Of a stretch of DNA of 34,161 bases, positions 17,474 through 24,545 are shown in pieces. The notes beneath the pieces are model-generated. The model made no database searches. It was not told the origin of the DNA and was given only the letters and a program-made list of their open reading frames with translations. The translations under genes and the position numbers were made by a program. Numbering within the stretch: position 1 is the first letter of the stretch; every line of letters starts with the position of its first letter. Source of the stretch: Lujinxingiaceae bacterium (GTDB lineage Bacteria > Myxococcota_A > Bradymonadia > Bradymonadales > Bradymonadaceae); contig JACCWM010000043.1 in NCBI GenBank assembly GCA_013697635.1, positions 1 through 34,161 of the forward strand, in the 5' to 3' direction.

Positions 17474-17812
17474 TTAGTGTTTGGGAGGGTGCAAGATGGC
17501 GTTTCGGCTCTTGGCTTCGGCCTCGAGGCGCCCGCACATGATATCGCAAAGCGCGAAGATGTCCTCGCCGCCGAGGCTGTAGATGACGTAGAGTCCCTCT
17601 TTTCGCCGCTCGACAAAGCCCAGGCTGTGCAGCAGCGCGAGGTGCTTGGAGACGTTGGCCTGACCAAGCTCGGTGGCCTCCATGAGCTCGGTGACGCTCT
17701 TCTCGCCGTCGCGAAGCGCGTTGAGGATGCGCAGGCGGGCCGGCTCGGAGAGCGCCTTGAAGCGCTCGGCGATGAGCTCGAGGAGTTCGGGGGTCAGCGG
17801 ATAATCGGCCAT
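17474..17812 (-). CDS. ArsR/SmtB-family transcriptional regulator
   Basis: This 112-residue winged-helix regulator starts with ELLELIAERFKALSEPARLR and has the recognition-helix region VTELMEATELGQANVSKHLALLHSLGFVERR, which is typical of ArsR/SmtB. The classic metal box ELCVCDL is absent; the only cysteines are Cys89 and Cys93 in ALCDIMCG, four residues apart in the predicted last helix. I chose the ATG at 17812; the frame is open further upstream, but that part extends into the end of the exporter gene. It is the third gene after the rhodanese and TauE genes (88 bases between), so it likely represses its own operon in response to a sulfur or thiol signal. The signal is inferred from neighbours only. 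Confidence 0.9.
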   Translation of the reverse strand: MADYPLTPELLELIAERFKALSEPARLRILNALRDGEKSVTELMEATELGQANVSKHLALLHSLGFVERRKEGLYVIYSLGGEDIFALCDIMCGRLEAEAKSRNAILHPPKH

Positions 17813-17900
17813 GCTCGTCTCAACTCTGCTGTAGGGGCTTGTTCGCCTGTGGACTATAGCGAAGGGTTCAAGCTCAGGCCAGCACCTCGCGCTCGGCTTT

Positions 17901-18665
17901 TCATGAGTTGAACAGCACATCGTAGTTTTGGTAGAGAATCCACGTGCCCATCACGGCCAAGAAGATGGCAAAGCCTCGTTTCAGGGCGGCGCTTGGGATA
18001 AAGCGTGCGATGTAGCTGCCGGCCAAGATGCCAACAATAGCCACGCTGGTGAACAGCGCCATAAAAGCCCAGGGGACCTCGATCTGGCCGAGGTAGCCCA
18101 AGAATCCGGCCGCCGATTTCATCGCGATGACGAGCAAGCTGGTGCCTACGGCCTCTTTGATCGGGACTTTTCCCAAGATGACCAGTGCCGGAACGATCAA
18201 AAAGCCGCCGCCCACACCGACCAGACCGGTCAACACGCCCACGGCGAGCCCTTCGATGATGATGAGCCACAGGCGCATCGGGGCGGCCTGCGGGCTTTGA
18301 GCCGCAGTCGGGCTTGGGCTGCGAAACATGAAGACCGCCGCAGCGAGCATGACCGTGGCAAAGAGCACGAGCTGAAACGTGCCGCTGACGAGCGTGGCCA
18401 GGCGTGCGCCGAGGAAAGTTCCGACCATGGCTACTGCGCCAAAGCTCAGCGCGACGCGCAAATTAACGTTGCCCGCTCGCCAGTGTCCCGCGACGCCAAA
18501 GAGGCTGACCACGCCGACGACGGCCAGGCTCATGGCGATGGCCTGCTTTGGGTCGTAGCCCAAGACGTAGACGAAGATCGGCACGGTGAGGATTGAGCCC
18601 CCGCCTCCGAGCAGTCCGAGCGCGATGCCGACAAGCGCGGCAAGTGCCAGGCCAAGAGCAATCAT
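17901..18665 (-). CDS. TauE/SafE-family sulfite/anion exporter
   Basis: This 254-residue inner-membrane protein has about eight hydrophobic segments in two halves that repeat the family pattern. The first half begins [20 protein letters not shown] followed by GGGS and contains [18 protein letters not shown]. The second half has [19 protein letters not shown] and [20 protein letters not shown]. The family moves sulfite, sulfoacetate or related anions out of the cell. The ATG at 18665 is preceded by TGAGGAGAACGC; this Shine-Dalgarno site overlaps the stop of the rhodanese gene (18676-18678), so translation is coupled. An upstream in-frame start at 18698 lies inside the previous gene and is unlikely. 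Confidence 0.92.
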   Translation of the reverse strand: MIALGLALAALVGIALGLLGGGGSILTVPIFVYVLGYDPKQAIAMSLAVVGVVSLFGVAGHWRAGNVNLRVALSFGAVAMVGTFLGARLATLVSGTFQLVLFATVMLAAAVFMFRSPSPTAAQSPQAAPMRLWLIIIEGLAVGVLTGLVGVGGGFLIVPALVILGKVPIKEAVGTSLLVIAMKSAAGFLGYLGQIEVPWAFMALFTSVAIVGILAGSYIARFIPSAALKRGFAIFLAVMGTWILYQNYDVLFNS

Positions 18666-18675
18666 TGCGTTCTCC

Positions 18676-19320
18676 TCAGCGCTGGACAGTGGTGGCAAAT
18701 GGGTTCTCGGGCAGCGGGCCGTCTTTTAGCGAGCGCACCATCGCTTCCACGTTGCAGCCGACCGGCCGATTGTAGGGCAGACGCGCGAGGATCATGGCCA
18801 TCGCACACGTGTTGGTCACGCCGGCCACGACGAGCCCGCTTCCGACAAACGCTGGCAACAGCGCAAAGAGCGGATGAGCGAGCAGCGCCAGCAAGGCGCC
18901 CGTGGCCGCGAGCGCGCCCGCCGCAATGCGCACCTGGCGCTCCAAGGAGAGTCGCTCGCGCCCGGTATTGACGGGCAAACCGGCCCGGGCCCAATGGCTG
19001 ACGCCTCCGTCGAGCAAGTGGATGTTCTTCATGCCCAGCGCGCTCAGCGCATCGTGGGCTTTTTGAGCTCGTTGTCCAGATTGGCACACCAGGACGACCG
19101 GATCGTCGACGCAGTCACAGAGCTCACTGGCGTAGCGGCCCAGGCTGTCCAAGGGCACGTTGTAGGAGCCTGGAATGTGCATTGATTCGTATTCGCCGGC
19201 GGTTCGCACATCGAGCAGACGAATCGGCCGAGCCATGCTGAGCAAGGCCTCGAGTTTGTGAACGTCGATCATCAATTCGAGTGCGTCAGGACTGGACCAA
19301 CTCTTTGTTTCAATCGCCAT
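18676..19320 (-). CDS. Rhodanese domain fused to DUF2892 membrane domain (YgaP-like)
   Basis: This 214-residue protein has a rhodanese domain (about 15-118) with RLLDVRTAGEYESMHIPGSY and the active-site loop CQSGQRA, where Cys79 would carry the persulfide. A hydrophobic DUF2892 domain follows (about 127-190: ERQVRIAAGALAATG to CAMAMILARLPYNR). This is the layout of the membrane-bound sulfurtransferase YgaP. It likely handles sulfane sulfur at the inner membrane and passes sulfite or thiosulfate chemistry to the neighbouring exporter. The ATG at 19320 has AGGAG seven bases upstream; the longer frame runs through the operator and is not plausible. It is the first gene of the operon. Confidence 0.93.
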   Translation of the reverse strand: MAIETKSWSSPDALELMIDVHKLEALLSMARPIRLLDVRTAGEYESMHIPGSYNVPLDSLGRYASELCDCVDDPVVLVCQSGQRAQKAHDALSALGMKNIHLLDGGVSHWARAGLPVNTGRERLSLERQVRIAAGALAATGALLALLAHPLFALLPAFVGSGLVVAGVTNTCAMAMILARLPYNRPVGCNVEAMVRSLKDGPLPENPFATTVQR

Positions 19321-19362
19321 CTCTACTCCTGCTGTTTGAGGATATTTGACCGCTGGTGGTAA

Positions 19363-19379
19363 CCCCGACGAGTCCGGGG
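19363..19379 (-). other. Short GC hairpin in the leader of the sulfur operon
   Basis: CCCCG (19363-19367) and CGGGG (19375-19379) form a 5-bp stem around seven bases, directly next to the operator on the transcript side. It would sit at or near the 5' end of the mRNA. It has no terminator tail and may only stabilise the leader; the role is unknown. Confidence 0.3.
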
Positions 19380-19423
19380 AATGTATTATATTACCATATA
19401 GTAATACAATACATTCCATGCAA
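19378..19423 (-). promoter_or_regulatory. Operator-promoter of the sulfur operon (near-perfect 17-bp inverted repeat)
   Basis: The left arm GGAATGTATTATATTAC (19378-19394) and the right arm GTAATACAATACATTCC (19401-19417) match as reverse complements at 16 of 17 positions around the six-base centre CATATA. On the minus strand a TTGCAT box (19418-19423) and a TATATG box (19395-19400) are separated by exactly 17 bases. A perfect TATAAT lies at 19385-19390. The repeat therefore covers the spacer and -10 region, which is where an ArsR dimer would block RNA polymerase. It lies 57 bases before the rhodanese start. The AT-rich element stands out from its GC-rich surroundings. Confidence 0.75.
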
Positions 19424-19469
19424 GTGTCGTCTGGTAAAAATATCCCTTTTGGGGCCATTTTCGGCCGTG

Positions 19470-20492
19470 TCAGGTTTCGGTGTTTGCTGGCGAGAAGAGC
19501 GAGAGGGCTTGAATGAGATGGATGAGCTCGATGCGTTTGGTGACGCCAAGCTTGGTCATCGCGCGGTGCAGGTGGGTGGCGACCGTTGAGGGTGCGAGGC
19601 CGAGCGCGTAGCCAGCGAGCTTGTTGCCGTAGCCCAGCGCGACGAGTTGGACGACCTCGTGTTCACGGCGCGAGAGCGTCTCGAGGGTAGGCACCTCGTG
19701 ACAATTCTGGCGAGCGACATAGTAGCGGCGCCCGTCGGCGTCAAAGCTGTCGAGCAATGACCAGCGCGCGGTGACCAGCGCCTTCCAAATGTCGACGGCC
19801 TCCATCGGAGCGCTGGTGCGCAGTTGGCCGCGGGCATGGTCGATGGCCACGGCGGCCATGCGAAGCGCCTTCATGGCCGAGGGTGTCGGCGCGACGGCGC
19901 CACTTCGCACCAGCTGGCCATCAGCCGAGAGGACGATGTCGCTCTGGGTGAGGTTGAGCGCCTCGTGAGCCGTGGCGTAGCGCAAGCGGTATGCGGCCGC
20001 GACATGCACGCCCAGCTGGAGCCACAACGCTCGACGCGGTGCATCGACCGCGCGCACGGCGGCCTGGCAGGCGCCAATGACGACAACTGAACCCGTGGGA
20101 TCGGGCGCGCTCAGGCCCAAAAAGTCGTAAATACCATGGGGATGGGCGTGATGTCGAAAGGTCGGATCCTGGTGAAAGTCGCTGAGCAGCGAGTGCTCGC
20201 TGGCCAAGCTAAAGGCCAGGCGGCCAAAGAGCTTCTTGGCCTGCTCGTCTCGAAGCTCAGGGACCATGCGCTCGAGCAAGCTCAGATGTAGATCGAGGTC
20301 GCCACCGATGACCACGGCCGTAACGGGATTGTTGGTCTGCTCTTTGAAACAGAGACTGTAGGCGAGCACACCGAAGCCGTCGTCCAGGCAATTGAGGGCG
20401 GCCGTGGCCAGGCCATTAAGCCAGGCCTGCTCAGAGCTGCTCAGGTCGTAGACGGCTTCGAGAAAGCCAACCGGATCGAAATTCTTGGCCAT
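19470..20492 (-). CDS. LuxR-family transcriptional regulator with unknown sensor domain
   Basis: This 340-residue protein has a C-terminal LuxR/GerE helix-turn-helix (about 272-333: LSRREHEVVQLVALGYGNKLA, then STVATHLHRAMTKLGVTKR). The first 260 residues form an unrecognised region that may be a PAS- or GAF-like sensor; I see no receiver domain and no ATPase motif. It starts 15 bases after the stop of the small LuxR-type gene, with no clear ribosome binding site, so the two are probably translated from one mRNA. Its stop lies 149 bases upstream of the sulfur operon on the same strand; whether it controls that operon is not shown. Confidence 0.88.
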   Translation of the reverse strand: MAKNFDPVGFLEAVYDLSSSEQAWLNGLATAALNCLDDGFGVLAYSLCFKEQTNNPVTAVVIGGDLDLHLSLLERMVPELRDEQAKKLFGRLAFSLASEHSLLSDFHQDPTFRHHAHPHGIYDFLGLSAPDPTGSVVVIGACQAAVRAVDAPRRALWLQLGVHVAAAYRLRYATAHEALNLTQSDIVLSADGQLVRSGAVAPTPSAMKALRMAAVAIDHARGQLRTSAPMEAVDIWKALVTARWSLLDSFDADGRRYYVARQNCHEVPTLETLSRREHEVVQLVALGYGNKLAGYALGLAPSTVATHLHRAMTKLGVTKRIELIHLIQALSLFSPANTET

Positions 20493-20507
20493 GGGTTCAG
20501 CGACTCG

Positions 20508-20843
20508 CTACGTCTCGCGATTGATGATCACCCAGGCGGCCAACTCGGAGCGCGAGGCGATGCCCAGTTTTCGAAAGACCGACGCGACCTGATTACCGAC
20601 CGTGCGCTCGGAGCTGCCACGGGTGGTGGCGATCGCGCTGTTTGATTGGCCTTTGAGCAGGGCACGGGCGACCGCCCTCTCGGCGGGCGTCAATGAGGAG
20701 AAGTCGTAGCTTGCATCAACGGGCAAGCTGATGATCGCCAGGCGTTCGCCGCCGACTTGCAGTTCACTAAAAAATACCCCACCGGCGCTGGACTCAGGCC
20801 GCTCTTTCTTTGCCACGGCTAACTCCCCGAGCATCATTCTCAT
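20508..20843 (-). CDS. Small LuxR-type helix-turn-helix protein
   Basis: This 111-residue protein is mostly a LuxR/GerE DNA-binding domain (about 48-108: LTPAERAVARALLKGQSNSA, then ERTVGNQVASVFRKLGIASR). About 45 residues precede it, which is too short for a receiver or ligand domain. It may work as a partner or antagonist of the larger LuxR protein encoded immediately downstream. The ATG at 20843 is the first of three close ATGs (residues 1, 3 and 4) and none has a good Shine-Dalgarno site, so the start may be off by a few residues. Confidence 0.85.
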   Translation of the reverse strand: MRMMLGELAVAKKERPESSAGGVFFSELQVGGERLAIISLPVDASYDFSSLTPAERAVARALLKGQSNSAIATTRGSSERTVGNQVASVFRKLGIASRSELAAWVIINRET

Positions 20844-20870
20844 TTCGATGGCCCACGATGCGTAATCTCT

Positions 20871-20959
20871 ACAGGAATGGCTATAGGTAATTCATTGACG
20901 CCAGCAGCCAGGGGGCATCTCTACGTATCTGGGAACAGTGCCGTTATACACAGGAATGG
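20871..20959 (-). repeat. 10-bp direct repeat upstream of the LuxR gene pair
   Basis: ACAGGAATGG occurs at 20871-20880 and again at 20950-20959, 79 bases apart start to start. On the minus strand both read CCATTCCTGT and lie upstream of the small LuxR gene (start 20843). The distal copy is followed by GTATAAC, a -10-like string. Paired identical sites could be activator or self-regulation sites; this is positional inference. Confidence 0.4.
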
Positions 20960-21020
20960 ATGCGCTGACAAGGCGTCGGGCGGTGAGCCTCGAGCTGGCT
21001 TCAACAACCCCCAACGCAAA

Positions 21021-21052
21021 GCGGCGAGGCCCTTTTTAGGGGGGCTCGCCGC
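21021..21052 (-). terminator. Terminator hairpin after the collagen-like lipoprotein
   Basis: GCGGCGAG (21021-21028) and CTCGCCGC (21045-21052) form an 8-bp GC stem, with an inner CCC/GGG pairing. It begins 37 bases after the stop of the minus-strand collagen-like gene. Only a short T-run (TTTGCG) follows on that strand, so it is a moderate intrinsic terminator. Confidence 0.55.
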
Positions 21053-21089
21053 GCGATTGCATTACAAGTTCAGGCTATTGAGCTGGGGT

Positions 21090-23051
21090 TCAGGGAATCG
21101 GAAAGCCGGAGAAGATCACATCGTCGATGCGCCAGGTACCCGTGGTTGCGCTGGCACCCCAGGCGTAAAGGCGTACGCGAATGTTGGATTTGTCAGTGAG
21201 TGCTGCGATGCCGGAGAACTCATAAGTCGAGAAAGTAGTGCCGCTGAGAGTTACTTCGTTAACGATGACGAAACTACCGCCGTCGATCGAGTAAGCCACG
21301 GCCAGGTTTGTCGGACCCGTTGAAGAACGCTGATGCCTGAAATTGAGGGCAATGTCGTTAAAGTCGGTCGTCGCAAAGCTCATCTGGAAGTAAGGTGAGG
21401 TGGCCAAATCCAATGCCGTCCCGTTCCAATTGTTCGAAGACCACGCCGGATTGGAGCCTGGAAAGGACGTGGTGCCAATGCCTGAATAGGTGATTTCTCC
21501 CGTGCCTACGTTGGGCACCAATGTTTGGCCTGTGAAATCCCATCCGACGATCGTCTGGGCCTGCGGGCTGAAGGTCACGACCAGCTTGCCGGCATCGGCC
21601 GGTGAGTAGCCGTTGTCCGAGCCGGAGGTGTCACACAGCTTCCAGGTGTCGCCGCCGTCTCCTGAGAAACGGTAGGCGTAGTCGTAGCTGCCGGCGGGCA
21701 GACCGCCGATGACGCCCTTGTACTCGTCGTTGTTCGCGTCGACGTAATCGAGGTTGCGCGCGGCAGCCTTCCACGTCCAGGAGGAGCTGGGAGCGGTGTT
21801 GGCCGGACCATAACCCAACTGGGCGACGAGCAGTCCGGAGCGCCCGAGAGACTGCGAGCCGGTGACGCCGGCGATGAAAAGGCGGCCGTAAACGTCGCCC
21901 TGCTCGGCGTCGACCAGCGCAAGGCTGGCCGGGTGCTGAAGATTGCACCAGCCGATCACGAGCGGGGCAACCGGCTCGGTCACTTTGCAAAGCAGAACCT
22001 CTTCGACGATCGGCGTGCCGTTGGCGTCGAGGCCGGTGGTGAAGTTGATGCGGTATCCGCCATCCTCGCAGACAAGGCCTGGAGTGATCGTGGACACCGT
22101 GATCGACGGGCTGAAGCCATCCTCGCCATTGCAAATCGTGAACGGAGCCTGCTCGCCAAGGGTGACAACTTTGCCGCCGCCCGGGCACTGCTCGGCGGTC
22201 GCATCGCCGATCGAGACGGGCGGTGTTTCGCCCTGCTCACCCTGCTCGCCGTGGCAGACGTAGTGGGAGGTGCTGACATTGCTGAGGTCGGTCAACGTGA
22301 TCTGAAGTCCGCCAGCCGGACACTCGGCGTGAACGTTGGGTCCAAAAGAGGAGATAGCGATTGTGTTGAGGCCGTTGCTGCCGTTGGTTCCATTTGTCCC
22401 GTTGCAGACGAAGGTGGTGGTGGGCTCGCTGCCATCCTGTGCATCGACGGTGATCTTGAGACCGCCAACCACACCGCATGGATGTGTATCAGCACCGGTG
22501 ATCGGAGCGACGGTGACGGTGGGAGCAATGGCGTTGTCGCCCTTGTCGCCGTTGTCGCCCTTGTCACCGTCGTCGCCCTTATCGCCATCGGCGCCGTTGC
22601 AGAGGTATTCGACGATTGCATCGCTGCCGTCGTTTTGATCGACGGTGACCTTGAGGCCGCCGGCCTCGCCGCAGTCGTGATCGTCGTCTTCGTCGTCGAT
22701 AGGCTCGACGCTGATCGAGGGCGAGATGCCGTCAGGACCTTGCGGGCCATCTTGACCGATCGGGCCTTGCGGGCCATCTTGACCGATTGGGCCGCTATCG
22801 CCCGAGTCACCTTTGGTGCCACCAGATCCGACGGTGCCGTCGGCGCCGTTACAAACGTAGAGCGGTGCGGCGTCACCGATGGTGACCTTGACGCCGCCGT
22901 CGGCGCAGTTGGCGCCTGCTGCTTCATTTTCAACAACGACTTCGGGCGCAGGACCAACAGGCCCCTGCGCTCCACGTTCGCCATCGCCACCACAACCGAT
23001 CAATGCGACCAGACAGAAGCCCATCAGTATGACCAAACGATTACTTCGCAT
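21090..23051 (-). CDS. Collagen-like secreted lipoprotein with six Cys-bounded cassettes
   Basis: This 653-residue protein has a signal peptide and lipobox at Cys20 (ALIGC). From about 21 to 355 it alternates Gly-X-X collagen-like segments (for example GPIGQDGPQGPIGQDGPQG and GDKGDDGDKGDNGDKGD) with six cassettes. Each cassette is a conserved GG-x-(K/R/Q)-(V/I) motif flanked by a Cys pair, mostly ending CNG-x-(D/N)G: Cys49/67, 127/151, 192/216, 244/266, 289/307, 328/355. They resemble DUF7151-like repeats. A carbohydrate-module-like domain follows (about 364-500), then a jelly-roll-like C-terminal domain ending WRIDDVIFSG. It is probably a surface or outer-membrane-anchored adhesive or structural protein. 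The ATG at 23051 has GGAGG nine bases upstream; the frame is open to a TTG at 23129, but that extension has no signal peptide. Confidence 0.87.
   Translation of the reverse strand: MRSNRLVILMGFCLVALIGCGGDGERGAQGPVGPAPEVVVENEAAGANCADGGVKVTIGDAAPLYVCNGADGTVGSGGTKGDSGDSGPIGQDGPQGPIGQDGPQGPDGISPSISVEPIDDEDDDHDCGEAGGLKVTVDQNDGSDAIVEYLCNGADGDKGDDGDKGDNGDKGDNAIAPTVTVAPITGADTHPCGVVGGLKITVDAQDGSEPTTTFVCNGTNGTNGSNGLNTIAISSFGPNVHAECPAGGLQITLTDLSNVSTSHYVCHGEQGEQGETPPVSIGDATAEQCPGGGKVVTLGEQAPFTICNGEDGFSPSITVSTITPGLVCEDGGYRINFTTGLDANGTPIVEEVLLCKVTEPVAPLVIGWCNLQHPASLALVDAEQGDVYGRLFIAGVTGSQSLGRSGLLVAQLGYGPANTAPSSSWTWKAAARNLDYVDANNDEYKGVIGGLPAGSYDYAYRFSGDGGDTWKLCDTSGSDNGYSPADAGKLVVTFSPQAQTIVGWDFTGQTLVPNVGTGEITYSGIGTTSFPGSNPAWSSNNWNGTALDLATSPYFQMSFATTDFNDIALNFRHQRSSTGPTNLAVAYSIDGGSFVIVNEVTLSGTTFSTYEFSGIAALTDKSNIRVRLYAWGASATTGTWRIDDVIFSGFPIP
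22533..22586 (-). repeat. Three tandem 18-bp units encoding Gly-Asp-Lys repeats
   Basis: Units at 22533-22550, 22551-22568 and 22569-22586 are near-identical (consensus GTTGTCGCCCTTGTCGCC on the plus strand) and encode the GDKGDN collagen-like run of the lipoprotein. Such units can expand or contract by slippage without breaking the frame. Confidence 0.85.
22734..22787 (-). repeat. Two tandem 27-bp units encoding a Gly-Pro-Gln collagen run
   Basis: The 27-base units at 22734-22760 and 22761-22787 differ at about two positions and encode GPIGQDGPQ-type triplets. This is a recent in-frame duplication within the collagen-like gene. Confidence 0.85.
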
Positions 23052-23304
23052 GTCCACGTTCCTCCAGTGTATCAAATAACGGCGTGCCCGAGGTGGGCAC
23101 CCAAGAATTGTCACGATTGGTAGCCGCAAGTGGCTGATATGTCAACCACACCCCAGGTGTCAATTGCGTGACACAGGGCGCAAGGACGCACCAACACTGG
23201 CCGAGAAAGGAAGGACTTTAGCGCGGTAAGAGACAGATTATTTCGCTGAGTGGAGAAGGTCGCGCAGCGTTTTACTCAACAGATCGGCCGGCTCGCCAGA
23301 AACC

Positions 23305-24435
23305 TCAAACTGCCTGTTCGTTGAGCCTTTGACCGACGATGCCGACCTGCACGGCGCGCATCAGGTCGGTTTTGGTCAAGATGCCGACCACGCGCGTCTG
23401 TTCATCGACGACGATCAGGCGGCCGAAGTTGTTGCGCGTCATCAGTTCGAAGGCATCAAAGACCTTGGCCGTACGCGCGATCGTTGCGAAATCGCGGGTC
23501 ATGACCGCGCCTACAGGAGCACGCGGTGGGGCGAGTCGCAGCTCGTTGAGGGTGATCATGCCGATCAGTTGGCCGGTATCAGCGAGCACGGGATAGCCCA
23601 GGTGTCCTTCGCGAAACATCTTGTCTTTGAGCTCACCGCAGCTCATTTCGGGGCTGACCCATGCGACGCGCTGGGTCATCAATTCCTCAACCTGAACGCC
23701 TTCAAAGATCTGGCCCATGATGGTGTGCTGGGTTTCGGCGGCGACGGCGACGTAGATGAAAAAGGCGATGAACATCAAGAAAATGTTGAACGACAACAGG
23801 CCGAACAGTCCCAGGGCTACGGCCAGCACGCGGCTGATGCGCGCTGCGACACGCGTGGCCTGGAGGCGATCCATGCGCAGGGCAAGCAGCGAGCGCAGCA
23901 CGCGACCGCCGTCGAGCGGCAGGGCCGGCAGCATGTTAAAGACCGCCAGCGCGACGTTCATGTAAGTGACGTATGCGACCACGAAGTAGGCCGCAGCCCA
24001 GCCTGGCGGAATCAGCTGCAGCAGCCCCCAGCCGAGCAGGGCCAATGCGAAGCTCGTGATCGGCCCGGCGATACCGACGACGGCCTCGGCACCGCGCTGG
24101 CGCGGCATATCGGTGAGCTGGGCGACGCCGCCGAGCAGCCACAGGGTGATGCGCTCGGTTTCGACGTTGTAGCGCCTTGCCGTGACGGCGTGGCCGAGCT
24201 CGTGGATCACCACGCTGACGAACAAGCCCAAGGCTGCGGCCAGGCCCAACAGATAGGGCACCGCGCCGACGGTCAACGCCTCGGTGGCAACAGGCAGGTT
24301 GAGGAGCTCGACGAAGGCCGGGATCTGGCCGGCGATGATCCAGGCAAAGAGCGGCAAAATGATCAGGAAGGTGACATCGAGATAGAGTGGGATGCCCAAC
24401 AGGCGAAAGGGCAGTCGAAAGGCGTTCTTGAACAT
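23305..24435 (-). CDS. Site-2-type M50 metalloprotease with two CBS domains
   Basis: This 376-residue intramembrane protease is of the SpoIVFB-like group. The zinc motif HELGH is at 78-82 and the third ligand Asp175 is in NMLPALPLDGGR; both lie in membrane segments. About six hydrophobic helices fill residues 10-235. Two CBS domains follow (about 250-305 and 313-368), which usually sense nucleotides and gate activity. The family cleaves membrane-bound regulators. The gene lies 110 bases after a membrane anti-sigma gene on the same strand, which makes that protein a natural candidate substrate. The ATG at 24435 has GAGAG upstream. The family call is secure; the substrate is inferred from position. 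Confidence 0.92.
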   Translation of the reverse strand: MFKNAFRLPFRLLGIPLYLDVTFLIILPLFAWIIAGQIPAFVELLNLPVATEALTVGAVPYLLGLAAALGLFVSVVIHELGHAVTARRYNVETERITLWLLGGVAQLTDMPRQRGAEAVVGIAGPITSFALALLGWGLLQLIPPGWAAAYFVVAYVTYMNVALAVFNMLPALPLDGGRVLRSLLALRMDRLQATRVAARISRVLAVALGLFGLLSFNIFLMFIAFFIYVAVAAETQHTIMGQIFEGVQVEELMTQRVAWVSPEMSCGELKDKMFREGHLGYPVLADTGQLIGMITLNELRLAPPRAPVGAVMTRDFATIARTAKVFDAFELMTRNNFGRLIVVDEQTRVVGILTKTDLMRAVQVGIVGQRLNEQAV

Positions 24436-24545
24436 CGCGCGCGCTCTCAGGATGCGGAAAAGTGCTTGTTTTAGAGGGTGTTAGGTCTCCCGGTCTGATA
24501 AAATGAGCACGCGGCTAAGCTGTTCAAGTGCCGTCCGCGCGCAGC

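Noticed and set aside
20877-21323. Plus-strand frame of 148 codons near the LuxR genes
   Set aside because: It runs across the terminator hairpin at 21021-21052 and into the collagen-like gene, has no ribosome binding site and no domain.
21933-23123. Plus-strand frame of 396 codons opposite the collagen-like gene
   Set aside because: Its repetitive Ala/Val composition is the reverse reading of Gly-X-X repeats; the real gene has a signal peptide and ribosome binding site.
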